Translations under genes and position numbers: made by a program
Part shown: piece by piece, positions 18,287 to 26,688 of the stretch
How positions within the stretch are numbered: the stretch's first letter is position 1
Layout: each line of letters begins with the position of its first letter
Assembly (NCBI GenBank): GCA_019634385.1
Contig: JAHQVK010000093.1
Location: 1-64,000, forward strand
Direction of reading: 5' to 3'
Length of the DNA: 64,000 nucleotides
Origin: Myxococcales bacterium
Lineage (GTDB): Bacteria; Myxococcota; Kuafuiibacteriia; Kuafuiibacteriales; Kuafuiibacteriaceae
Notes under the pieces: model-generated
The model's input: only the letters and a program-made list of their open reading frames with translations
Told to the model about the DNA's origin: nothing
The model's database searches: none

Positions 18287-18850
18287 ATGGCGTCCACTTT
18301 AGCGCCCGGCTTTCTCGTTGCCACCCCCGGTCTGCGGGACCCTAGCTTCAAAGAAGCGGTGGTCCTCTTGGTTGATCACCGCCCCGAGGGAGCTCTGGGC
18401 TTTGTGGTCAACAAACCCGCTGATGTATCGTTCCGGAGTGTACTCAGAGAACTCAATTTAGCCGAGGATACCCAACCCAGCCCGGACGTCCCAGTGCTCG
18501 TCGGCGGACCGGTTGCTCCCCATACCGGCTGGATCGTCTACGACCCCAACCAACGAGCTGTACCCGAAGAAGCTCGCATCGAAGTCGATCACCGTGTTCA
18601 GGTATCTGCATCTCGTGCAGTCCTAGAGGCACTCGCTCGCTCACATGATGGCAGTCGACACCTTCTCGTATTGGGGTATGCGGGATGGGGTGCTGGTCAG
18701 CTAGACTCCGAGCTACGAGCCGGTTCGTGGATTCCTGTTGAACTGGACGCCACAGTAGTTTTTGAAACGCCATACGACAAGCGATGGGCAGCGGCATTCA
18801 ATGTGCTAGGTATAGATCCTCATCGCATAGTAGGACCGGGGCTCGCCTAG
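18287..18850 (+). CDS. YqgE/AlgH family protein (UPF0301)
   Basis: This 187-residue protein has the hallmark segments LAPGFLVATPGLRDPSFKEA, GALGFVVNKPADVSF and GGPVAPHTGWIVYD. Its role is not settled; some homologues were linked to alginate control, but that is not general. I chose ATG at 18287; a GTG at 18281 adds two residues. It is divergent from the diguanylate cyclase gene over about 120 bases and ends 33 bases before the Fis-type regulator that converges on it. Length and motifs match the family, so identity is secure. Confidence 0.9.
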   Translation: MASTLAPGFLVATPGLRDPSFKEAVVLLVDHRPEGALGFVVNKPADVSFRSVLRELNLAEDTQPSPDVPVLVGGPVAPHTGWIVYDPNQRAVPEEARIEVDHRVQVSASRAVLEALARSHDGSRHLLVLGYAGWGAGQLDSELRAGSWIPVELDATVVFETPYDKRWAAAFNVLGIDPHRIVGPGLA

Positions 18851-18883
18851 ACGAAGCCCCTGTACCCGATCTTCCGATCAAAC

Positions 18884-19564
18884 CTAGCGAAGACGACGCC
18901 ATAAGCTAGTGTAGGATATCCCCAGAGCTGAAGACGCATCTTTTAGGCTACCCCACTCACGGACTGCCGCTTGAATATGAGAGCGCTCAAACTGGGCACG
19001 CGCCTCACGAAGCGGCTGGATCTCTTCCACCGTAGTTGGAAGTGGCGGACCACAAGGTGGACCTTCCGGTGGGGCATAACTTTGCAAATGACCATGAAAT
19101 AGCTGAAGCCGAGCCTCCCGAAGCGCTTGAGCCACCCCATCATGCTCTCCCCGAAAGCCTCTAATCTCATGAACTTCAATCGCCACCAACATCCAATCGG
19201 CGAGAGACGGACGTGAGGGTTGAGCATCTAACCAACGAACGTGACCACGGCCTAAGATCATCCTCGCGGCGGCGTCGTCATCCTCTCGCCCCGCACCAAT
19301 CACCAGCGTCGGCACTCTAAGTACGGCAGAAGACTCCGTCCAACGCAGCAAATCGGTAAGGAAAGGACCTGAAGCAGCCACACTCACCGCCAGACCGCCA
19401 AGTTGTCCAGGACCTGCGTCCCCGACAATCTCTAGCACCGAGCTACACGCCACTACTTCGACCGACCATCCGTGATCCCTGGCTATGCTTTCAAAAGTCG
19501 CCGCCAACCCAGCTCTATCAACAACAGCAAGACGGAAACTCCGTCGAGACGCTTCACGCACCAT
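18884..19564 (-). CDS. Fis-type HTH regulator without AAA domain (copy A)
   Basis: This 226-residue protein has a receiver-like alpha/beta N-terminal domain (FRLAVVDRAGLAATF at the start), a Pro-rich hinge and a C-terminal Fis helix-turn-helix (DASSALGISYTSLWRRLR). The HTH is of the type that ends sigma-54 activators, preceded by the linker EARAQFERSHIQAAV. The AAA+ core (Walker motifs, GAFTGA) is absent, so it cannot remodel sigma-54 holoenzyme itself. The ATG at 19564 overlaps the stop of copy B by 11 bases, and an upstream ATG would run deep into copy B. It may act as a DNA-bound repressor or antagonist. Confidence 0.6.
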   Translation of the reverse strand: MVREASRRSFRLAVVDRAGLAATFESIARDHGWSVEVVACSSVLEIVGDAGPGQLGGLAVSVAASGPFLTDLLRWTESSAVLRVPTLVIGAGREDDDAAARMILGRGHVRWLDAQPSRPSLADWMLVAIEVHEIRGFRGEHDGVAQALREARLQLFHGHLQSYAPPEGPPCGPPLPTTVEEIQPLREARAQFERSHIQAAVREWGSLKDASSALGISYTSLWRRLR

Positions 19565-20354
19565 GAGCTGCTTCCTTTCGTAGACGTCTGGATAAGGTGG
19601 CTGATGATACACCCAAGTATTCTGCTGCCTCACGGGCACTCGCACACAACTGCTGTACTCGATCAATGTAAGCCGTCTCAAACGACTCACTCGCCTCCTC
19701 TAAGTTATATGTAGACATCGGTCCCACGGGAAGCGGCGGGGGCTGATGAGGGGTGAGATCGTCACTCATGCTCTCTGGTGGTTGCCCGAGCAACTCCAGT
19801 TCTCGCTCCGCCAATCGTTTAGACTCACAACGATGTTGAAGCTCCAGCACCAACAAAGCCCGGTAATCGATAATCCTGCGTAAGATCTCAATCCAGTCCG
19901 GCCGATCAAGATTCGCAACAATCTCCATCACCCCCTGCGAACGTAGAGCAGCTGCTGCCGACTCATCCGCCTCCGGTTGATGGACTACCACCCCAACTGT
20001 CTGGTGCTCATTCGCCAGCGTTGACAAAAGTACTCCCGCCGATCGCCGACCCACAAGAACACCGGTAATACGCTTTGCACGCACTGCACGTGCCACTGAA
20101 AGGGCTGAAGTATGCACCTGCAGACGTTCCCGCCCAACAAGTGGTTCTATAACAGAAAAAAGATCGTCCCCATCGAGAACTTGGAAAGAAGGATTGGCAT
20201 CGATGCCATGTCTTTCAAGCACCGAGGCAACCTCCGAAGAAATAAGGGCTTCGGTCATTGGACGAAGCATAGTTGACGCTCCCAAGCCATCACACAAAAG
20301 TAACTGGACATCATTGTCGGAACAATGGTTGAGCAGTTTCGGCGTAACAAGCAC
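19554..20354 (-). CDS. Fis-type HTH regulator without AAA domain (copy B)
   Basis: This 266-residue protein has an N-terminal domain of about 150 residues with receiver-like alternation (GVLVGRRSAGVLLSTLANE, VGVVVHQPEADE). An acidic hinge follows, and a C-terminal Fis HTH (AREAAEYLGVSSATLSRRLR) preceded by EASESFETAYID. The architecture matches copy A, but sequences outside the HTH have diverged. No Walker A, no GAFTGA and no phosphate-accepting Asp pocket are evident, so the domain appears to be a pseudo-receiver. The gene starts the two-gene leftward unit; a long gene-poor region lies upstream and may hold its promoter. Confidence 0.6.
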   Translation of the reverse strand: MLVTPKLLNHCSDNDVQLLLCDGLGASTMLRPMTEALISSEVASVLERHGIDANPSFQVLDGDDLFSVIEPLVGRERLQVHTSALSVARAVRAKRITGVLVGRRSAGVLLSTLANEHQTVGVVVHQPEADESAAAALRSQGVMEIVANLDRPDWIEILRRIIDYRALLVLELQHRCESKRLAERELELLGQPPESMSDDLTPHQPPPLPVGPMSTYNLEEASESFETAYIDRVQQLCASAREAAEYLGVSSATLSRRLRKEAAHGA

Positions 20355-22046
20355 CTCTGGTGCCCCGCCGATGAATCCGAGTTGGGTTCCGATACCCTAA
20401 CCGCGCCGCCCTCGCTAGTGGGCATACCGAAAAAAAACACACACAACTTCCAAACCGAACCTACTGGCAACCGCCACTGTTGGCATCTCCGCATCATGCG
20501 TGCTACGGTTAATGGCTTACCCTCAAAAGACACTAGGTCTCCCCACCTGCCTCGGCCGCAACCAACGTTGCGGACTATCATTTCCTTCACCTTGACCATA
20601 ATTCCCAATCTCGTTTTCCGCGGGCCATTAGCCAACTAGACTTATCCGGCCTTGATCCTTCCCACTGGCTGACTAGCTTCTCCCGAAGAGCAATCTAGTC
20701 AACCTTCGTCCTAAAACATCATACACTCGGCAGCGAGGCTTCGTAGCCTTTCCCCATATCAGTCACTGATGCGCCATAGCATCGGGTGAATGGGCACATA
20801 CAATGTCCTTATCCCGTTTATCCAACCTGACACAATACCACCAACAAACACACTGAGGCACTGCCAACAAGGGCGACCGCCACCTTATTCGTACCCCATC
20901 TCCCGTTTCTCAAGGGCCGCTGATCTTTCCAGTTCACGAGTTTCATTCGTGCATTTTCTACCATCATCGTTCGTGGGCAGCAGCGACATGTTTATGAGCA
21001 TACGACCAATGCCTTGCCACAAGTCCTCTGGCGGAAGGCTTTCGATGAAGATGCGTACTTGCCGGGTAGTAGTAATGCGCTTTGATACCAACGAACTCCC
21101 CTCTAGGCGTAACTGATAAGACCTTTGGTCAAACCTCAACGTTTGCAATAACTCTGTCGGTGTAGAGCGAAACGTTCCCACCGCACTGTTCCTTGCACAC
21201 CGTTATACGCAGACAAAGCATTGGCTAAGCCATCATAAACACACATCGCTCTCCTTTGCGAACCTCCCCCGTTACCCGTCGCTATGACCTTGCCCATATG
21301 GACAATTACCTCCCCCACAGGATGTCTGGTCATAGCTCCGTCTTCGGTTAGGTTATCGCCCACTTGCTCCAAAACCACTTGATGGCCTCCTAAGAGCTAG
21401 TCTCCCTAAAACGACCGGATACTATACCTAAGGACCGACCTAAACGCTATAAGGGGTGGTCACCAAAATAGCTTCTCCCGATGGCTAAGCGTTGCCACTG
21501 GTGCCTTCTTCCTAGGGCCTGTATTAACGTAGGACGTGGGCTACAGCAGGAATCAATTCCAAGTGGTCTTTGCTGTATTGATCCTCCCCGATTCGCGTCA
21601 ACAGGCTTACGGTCCCGCTTCGTCTGTGACCGTTCAGTCAGCCAGCTATGGTAGCCTCCGTAAGAGTCCGAACATTCACTTAAACCAAGTGCTTCACAAT
21701 AGTTCCGCACCGACCTTAAAGACACACCCCAGTGTCCTACGCCCGTAAAAACACGGAAATTCTCGGGTCGCTTTTGGGTCCTGATCTTCACGGGAACAAG
21801 ACGCATATCCGTAGATATGTAGCCGGCCAAAACCATAGACGGACAGATAACAAGACCAAAAAAACCGTTGTCGAGTACTGTAGTTTCTACGCACTCAGGA
21901 CACTAGCAAGCGATTCGCTAGAGTTCATCTCTCTCCTTGGCCCCTTCGTTGTCGCCAACCCGAACGCCCCTTCCTCGACTTTCGTCCAATGATCGAGCCC
22001 CACTCAACGCCTTCATCATCGCACGTCTACAGCTAGAGCTCTGCAC
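20355..22046. other. Gene-poor region of 1.7 kb
   Basis: No open frame here looks like a convincing protein. Two leftward frames, 21136-21378 and 20885-21181, overlap at the sequence around 21150-21185 and could be the halves of one frameshifted gene of about 165 residues, but I recognise no family. A deleted copy of the palindromic element lies at 21542-21578. The region probably holds the promoter of the Fis-type regulator pair near its left edge. It may be a graveyard of decayed genes. Confidence 0.5.
21542..21578 (+). repeat. Internally deleted copy of the palindromic element
   Basis: The sequence begins TACAGCAGGAATCA and ends CCAAGTGGTCTTTGCTGTAT, the two ends of the full-length element described at 22047, 30564 and 57450. 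About 75 internal bases that hold the three hairpins in full copies are gone. It lies about 470 bases left of the full copy at 22047, in the same orientation. Confidence 0.65.
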
Positions 22047-22158
22047 TACAGCAGAAATCACTTGGGTTGAACCCAAATTCCTGCTCCTACGCCGGGCTAT
22101 GCCCCCTGCGCACCCCCTTGGTGAGTCTTACAGAATCATGCAAGTGGTCTTAGCTGTA
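22047..22158 (+). repeat. Palindromic element, copy 1
   Basis: This copy starts TACAGCAGAAATCACTTGGG and ends AAGTGGTCTTAGCTGTA. It carries the perfect palindrome TTGGGTTGAACCCAA, a CGGGC/GCCCC hairpin and a GAGTCTTACAGAATC hairpin. It directly abuts the stop codon of mutS (complement of 22159-22161), so leftward mutS transcripts run into it. It is the most diverged of the three full copies on its right-hand stem. The orientation relative to mutS transcription equals that of copies 2 and 3 relative to fliC and fliF. Confidence 0.85.
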
Positions 22159-24915
22159 CTACCCATCCTGAAGTGTGGCCTGCAGTTCCCCTAAAACAGC
22201 AAAGGCCTTTCTGGGGCTCAAATCATCCAGATCCAATGAACGTAGCCTCGCCACAACCTCAGCAATGTGGGTATCACCAAAAACGTCAGCGCCACCTTGA
22301 TCGTCATCTTCGGTTGCATAAGAGTCATGAGAGACTTCCAAATCATCTTGTTGCCCACCCTCAGCAAAATCCATAGTGAGCTGACGGACGAACCCACCTC
22401 TCGTGTGGAGGGATTGTGACTCCAGATCCTGAAGCAGCCCCCGGGCTCGCGAAACCACAGTTGCTGGTAAACCAGCCAATCTGGCTACTTGTACACCGTA
22501 GCTTCGGTTGGTTGCCCCTGGTAGTAGTTTACGCAAGAAGACAATATCATTTTTATGCTCACGAACAGCCACATGGTAGTTAACCACCCCATCCTTCTGG
22601 GTAGCTAGTTCAGTCAACTCATGGTAATGAGTTGCAAACATCGTTCGTGCCTGCACCTTGTCATGGATATACTCTGCAATCGCCCAGGCAATAGCAAGAC
22701 CATCGAAAGTGCTTGTACCCCGACCTATTTCATCTAGGATAATGAGATCATACTCTGTAGCCGAACGTAATATCCTGGAAGCTTCAGTCATTTCGACCAT
22801 AAAGGTAGAGCGTCCTCGTGAAAGATCATCACTGGCGCCCACCCGAGTGAAAACTCTATCCACTCGGCCCAACCTGGCTTTCTTCGCAGGCACCAAGCTT
22901 CCAAGATAGGCCAAAATAGTTATGAGCGCGGTTTGACGCATAATCGTCGACTTGCCCGCCATATTAGGACCAGTCACAATAAGTAATCGTTCCCCCTCGC
23001 TCAACAAAACATCATTTGGCACAAAACGCTCACCCAAAACACCAACCAACGCATCCAACACCGGGTGTCGACCATCCTGAATATCGATATCAAGACCGGC
23101 ATGCATCTCGGGCCGAACCCAATCGCCTGATCGCGCCAAGAACGCAAGCCCCTGGAACACATCAACTTCAGCGAAAGTTGCCGAAAGAGCCTTTAGGCGA
23201 GCCACCTCCGCGCCCACTTGTACTATGAGCCCAGTTAGCTTCTCTTCAGTTCTTTGAGCTCGACGCTCCTCCGCATGAAGCAATTCATCCTCAAGCTCCT
23301 TCAATTCTTCCGTAAAGTATCGCTCAGCATTGACGGTGGTCTGCTTACGGATAAAACGATCCGGAACAAGAGCTAAATTGGACTTGGTTACTTCGATAAA
23401 GTAACCAAATACCTTATTATACTTCACTTTTAGCGAGGGGATTTTGGTGTCGTGGCGTTCACGCTGTTCTAGTTCCTCCATCAGGGCTTTGCCCTTTGCT
23501 GCTAATTCCGAATACCGGTCGAGTTCTGCATCAAATCCCTCACGAAAAATGGGCCCTGTCAGGGGAGAATTAGCTGGTTCATCCAGAAGAGCCTCCACTA
23601 ACCACTGTGCTATATCTTTGCAGTCATCTGTACCCGACAAAACTCTAAGGCGCTCGCTGCCAAACCGTTCTGCAATAACCTGAACCTTGCTAAGGACATC
23701 GGGAGCAGCCTGAAGAGAGCGAGCGAGCTGCACCAAGTCTTTGGCTAGTGCTCGCCCCAGCATAATGCGTCCCACCAGACGGTCGGTGTCCGCAACTGCG
23801 CCTAAACACCCGCGAAGAGACTCTAAATCGCCAAGAGAGGCTCGGATACTTTCAACTGCATGGTGTCTTTCAGCTACTTTCTTTAGATCACGCGAAGGAT
23901 AAGCCAACCAATCCGATAACAGCCGGGCCCCCATTGGAGTTATCGTTTTGTCGATCGCCCCCAATAAGCTCCCTTTTCGAGTCCCTCCAGAGGAGACAAA
24001 CAGCTCAAGATGTACCCTTGCCTCCCGATCAATTATGAGGGCCTCGCCAGGCACATAAGGACGAAGCTCCAGAATATGCCCCAAACTCGCTGGACTGCTG
24101 ACATCCGGTGCCTCCTTCCGAACCTGAGTGAGACGAGCGTAGGCAATCGCCCGTCCAGCCGCCACCAGCGCCGCCTCCGCCAAGAGCTCTCTTAAGGCAT
24201 CGACATCTGCCGGTCCTAAATGCTTATTTAGATTGGCAAGACTAGAGACCTTTCCATGATCTTTTTCGTCGAGAGGGGTAATAAGCAGTCCCGCCTGCGC
24301 TTCGTGGAGCGCACGAATGCTTGGATGCTGACAGTTGTTTTGCACAACCAACACCTCCCGCGCCTGAAGCCGAAGAACCTCGTCGACCAAAGCCTCAGCT
24401 CCAACGCCATTTGTCGCCCGAAAATCACCGGTGGCGACATCGAGTGCAGCCAGCCCCCAGTGAATAACCGCCCGTTTCTTTTCTCCGAGTTCCAGCGCAA
24501 CCAAATAGTTCCGCGCCCCTGGCACCCCACTAGGATCAATAAACGTTCCTGGGGTGATAATTCGAGTGATCTCTCGACGAACCAAACCTTTGGACTGCTT
24601 GGGATCCTCGACCTGGTCCACCAAGACTACGGTGCGCTGTTGCTCCACCAGTCGCCCCAGGTACGCATCGAGCGCATGATGAGGTACGCCCGCCATGGGA
24701 ATGTCACGCTCTTTCGAACGAGCTGTTAACGCGATATCAAGTCGCTGAGCACATTCCTCAGCATCCTCAAAAAATGTCTCAAAAAAATCTCCCATCCGGA
24801 AAAACACCAACGCCGTCGGATGCTCCATCTTGACAGAGAGATATTGTCTCATCATGGGCGTCAGCGACGGGGAAGCTAGGCGCTGTTCTAGGCGTAAACG
24901 TAGTTCTTCGGACAT
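22159..24915 (-). CDS. mutS: DNA mismatch-recognition ATPase MutS
   Basis: This 918-residue protein recognises mismatches and recruits MutL. Domain I has the mismatch-contacting FxE motif in FFRMGDFFETFFEDA. The ATPase has P-loop ITGPNMAGKSTIMRQTALIT, Walker B LIILDEIGRGTSTFDGLAIAWA and signature FATHYHELTEL. I take ATG at 24915 (MSEELRLRLEQ) as the start. Longer in-frame extension would add 92 residues that are simply translated tandem repeats and share nothing with MutS. The gene faces away from queG, with the repeat array in between. Confidence 0.97.
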   Translation of the reverse strand: MSEELRLRLEQRLASPSLTPMMRQYLSVKMEHPTALVFFRMGDFFETFFEDAEECAQRLDIALTARSKERDIPMAGVPHHALDAYLGRLVEQQRTVVLVDQVEDPKQSKGLVRREITRIITPGTFIDPSGVPGARNYLVALELGEKKRAVIHWGLAALDVATGDFRATNGVGAEALVDEVLRLQAREVLVVQNNCQHPSIRALHEAQAGLLITPLDEKDHGKVSSLANLNKHLGPADVDALRELLAEAALVAAGRAIAYARLTQVRKEAPDVSSPASLGHILELRPYVPGEALIIDREARVHLELFVSSGGTRKGSLLGAIDKTITPMGARLLSDWLAYPSRDLKKVAERHHAVESIRASLGDLESLRGCLGAVADTDRLVGRIMLGRALAKDLVQLARSLQAAPDVLSKVQVIAERFGSERLRVLSGTDDCKDIAQWLVEALLDEPANSPLTGPIFREGFDAELDRYSELAAKGKALMEELEQRERHDTKIPSLKVKYNKVFGYFIEVTKSNLALVPDRFIRKQTTVNAERYFTEELKELEDELLHAEERRAQRTEEKLTGLIVQVGAEVARLKALSATFAEVDVFQGLAFLARSGDWVRPEMHAGLDIDIQDGRHPVLDALVGVLGERFVPNDVLLSEGERLLIVTGPNMAGKSTIMRQTALITILAYLGSLVPAKKARLGRVDRVFTRVGASDDLSRGRSTFMVEMTEASRILRSATEYDLIILDEIGRGTSTFDGLAIAWAIAEYIHDKVQARTMFATHYHELTELATQKDGVVNYHVAVREHKNDIVFLRKLLPGATNRSYGVQVARLAGLPATVVSRARGLLQDLESQSLHTRGGFVRQLTMDFAEGGQQDDLEVSHDSYATEDDDQGGADVFGDTHIAEVVARLRSLDLDDLSPRKAFAVLGELQATLQDG

Positions 24916-24939
24916 AGAAGGCGCCCCGACTATCAAGGC

Positions 24940-25285
24940 TGACAGAAGAGATCGAGGCACGCTTTCTTCCGCTGGCGTCTGGAGACCATTCCCTATCTGC
25001 GCTGGCGAACCGAAACAGATCAAGAGACTCCTTTTCCCACGCGCGTCTAAGAACCATTCCTTGCTGCGTTGGCGAACAGAAAGGGACCAAGATGCCCAAG
25101 TTCCGCCGGAGTCTCGTGACCACTCCCTATCCACGTTCGTGAGCGAAAAGGGACCAAGATGCCCCGTGTTCCGCCGGAGTCTCGTGACCATTCCCTATCC
25201 GCGTTGGTGGACGGAAAGAGTTCGACAAGCCACCTTTTTTTCCACTGGAGTCTTGGGCCCGTTCCCTATCCGCGTTATCTGAGCT
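24940..25285. repeat. Five-unit tandem repeat in the mutS/queG divergent region
   Basis: Five imperfect units of about 66-71 bases run between the two divergent genes. The core accattcc recurs at 24985, 25053, 25119 and 25187, and cccgttcc at 25258. The core is followed by CTATCCGCGTTGG-like sequence, and in three units preceded by GGAGTCTYG-like sequence. Units three and four are nearly identical. There are no unique spacers, so it is not CRISPR. The array occupies the whole promoter region of both genes and could serve as binding sites or recombine in copy number. Confidence 0.8.
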
Positions 25286-25286
25286 T

Positions 25287-26240
25287 ATGACGTCGCCCGC
25301 GGATACCCCCCTGACGACTCTGGAGCGCACAAAAAAACTCAAAGAACGAGCTCTAGAACTTGGATTTGACGCGTTTGGTGTAGCTCTAGCCCAGACCGCA
25401 GATCCGGAACACCGGCTTCGAGCCTGGCTCGACCGAGGGTACCACGGGAACCTCAGTTGGATGGAGACCACCTATGAACGCCGGGTAGATATCACCAAGA
25501 GCCTGCCAGGAGCACGCTCTGTGGTAGCCGTCTCTGCAAGCTATTATCGCGGAGAGATAGCACCGAATGCCAAATTAAAGATCGCTCGCTATGCCCAGGG
25601 CAAAGACTATCATCGATGGTTCCGGCGTAAGGTGCGCAAGCTCCGTAAGTACCTTATTCAACTAGCCCCCGGGTGCCAGGTGTATCCAACCGTAGACACA
25701 TCCCCAGTCCTCGAGCGGGAATGGGCAGCACGCGCCGGAATCGCCTGGATCGGCAAATCCACCATGGCTATCCATCCCCAGCTTGGAACTTATACTTACC
25801 TCGGAACCCTCATCACCGACTGTGAACTTGAGCCCAACGATCCGCTACCTAACCGATGCGGTACCTGCACGGCCTGTCTTAGCGCATGTCCGACTCAGGC
25901 TTTTGTCGAACCCGGTGTGCTCGACGCCCGAAAGTGCATCGCCTATTGGACACTTGAACAGCACGGGGAGCTTCCTGACGATCTTCCCCCCTTTCACGGT
26001 TGGACCGCAGGATGCGATATCTGCCAAGAGGTCTGTCCCTGGAACAAGTTTGCCAAAACATCCACAGACCCCCATACCGACCCCCACCCTCACCTACTAT
26101 CCCCCGACATCGATACCTTCACTTTGCCAGATGCCAACGAGTCCCTGTGCGACGCCTTACGGGCCACGACGCTTCAGCGCACGGGCGCAGAAACCATCCG
26201 TCGGAATGCCCGCCGAAACCTCCATATGAAAAAGATCTAG
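25287..26240 (+). CDS. queG: Epoxyqueuosine reductase QueG
   Basis: This 317-residue cobalamin- and iron-sulphur-dependent enzyme reduces epoxyqueuosine to queuosine in tRNA. The sequence has the N-terminal cobalamin-binding lobe and the catalytic-Asp region YPTVDTSPVLEREWA. Two [4Fe-4S] motifs follow: CGTCTACLSACPTQAF, then CDICQEVCPWNKF with a nearby Cys in ARKCIAYWT. Length is within the family range but lacks the C-terminal HEAT extension of longer members. It is divergent from mutS and ends ten bases before fliS on the opposite strand, so it closes the non-flagellar half. Confidence 0.94.
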   Translation: MTSPADTPLTTLERTKKLKERALELGFDAFGVALAQTADPEHRLRAWLDRGYHGNLSWMETTYERRVDITKSLPGARSVVAVSASYYRGEIAPNAKLKIARYAQGKDYHRWFRRKVRKLRKYLIQLAPGCQVYPTVDTSPVLEREWAARAGIAWIGKSTMAIHPQLGTYTYLGTLITDCELEPNDPLPNRCGTCTACLSACPTQAFVEPGVLDARKCIAYWTLEQHGELPDDLPPFHGWTAGCDICQEVCPWNKFAKTSTDPHTDPHPHLLSPDIDTFTLPDANESLCDALRATTLQRTGAETIRRNARRNLHMKKI

Positions 26241-26250
26241 GACTGACTCC

Positions 26251-26673
26251 TTAAACGTATCCACTAGGCGCCGACTCTGCCTCAACGTGCCTCTTCTCCT
26301 TTGAGACCTGCTCTACCATGCCGGCCCAGCCTGCCCTAACCGTCGAGATATGTCCGTGCATTTCCTCCACCCGTGATCCATCCTTTTTCACATTAGCCTC
26401 CAGCAACCCCTGAATCACGTAAGAATATAATGCATCGAGTCGCTCACTTATCTCCGCCCCTCTTTCTTTATCCAATGAAGCCTGCAGCTCACCAATAATA
26501 GCGATAGCGCGACTCAATTGTTCTCCAAGGATTTTTTGGTCATCGTCCTTGATAGCAACCGTGGCACGTTCCATGGACACCAAAGCCCCATCAAATAGAG
26601 CAAGAACAATCCGCTCAGGAGACATTCCGTCAAACTTGTTAGATGCATATGCACGATCTGGATTGGCCTTCAT
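26251..26673 (-). CDS. fliS: Flagellin chaperone FliS
   Basis: This 140-residue cytoplasmic chaperone binds the flagellin C-terminus and prevents premature polymerisation. It shows the N-terminal ANPDRAYASNKFDGMSPERIVLALFDGAL helical start and the LLEANVKKDGSRVEEM helix typical of FliS. It lies 15 bases after fliD, the usual fliD-fliS order, and is the last gene of the leftward flagellar block. The C-terminal tail is more charged than in most relatives. Confidence 0.9.
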   Translation of the reverse strand: MKANPDRAYASNKFDGMSPERIVLALFDGALVSMERATVAIKDDDQKILGEQLSRAIAIIGELQASLDKERGAEISERLDALYSYVIQGLLEANVKKDGSRVEEMHGHISTVRAGWAGMVEQVSKEKRHVEAESAPSGYV

Positions 26674-26688
26674 GAATTTTCCGTAACT

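Noticed and set aside
20885-21378. Intact protein genes in the gene-poor region
   Set aside because: Frames are short and overlapping, and no family is recognisable.
24916-25191. 92-residue N-terminal extension of MutS
   Set aside because: It is the translation of tandem repeats in two frames and matches no MutS domain; ATG at 24915 begins the known homology.
24940-25285. CRISPR array
   Set aside because: The repeat period of 66-71 bases is imperfect throughout, with no unique spacers and no cas genes.
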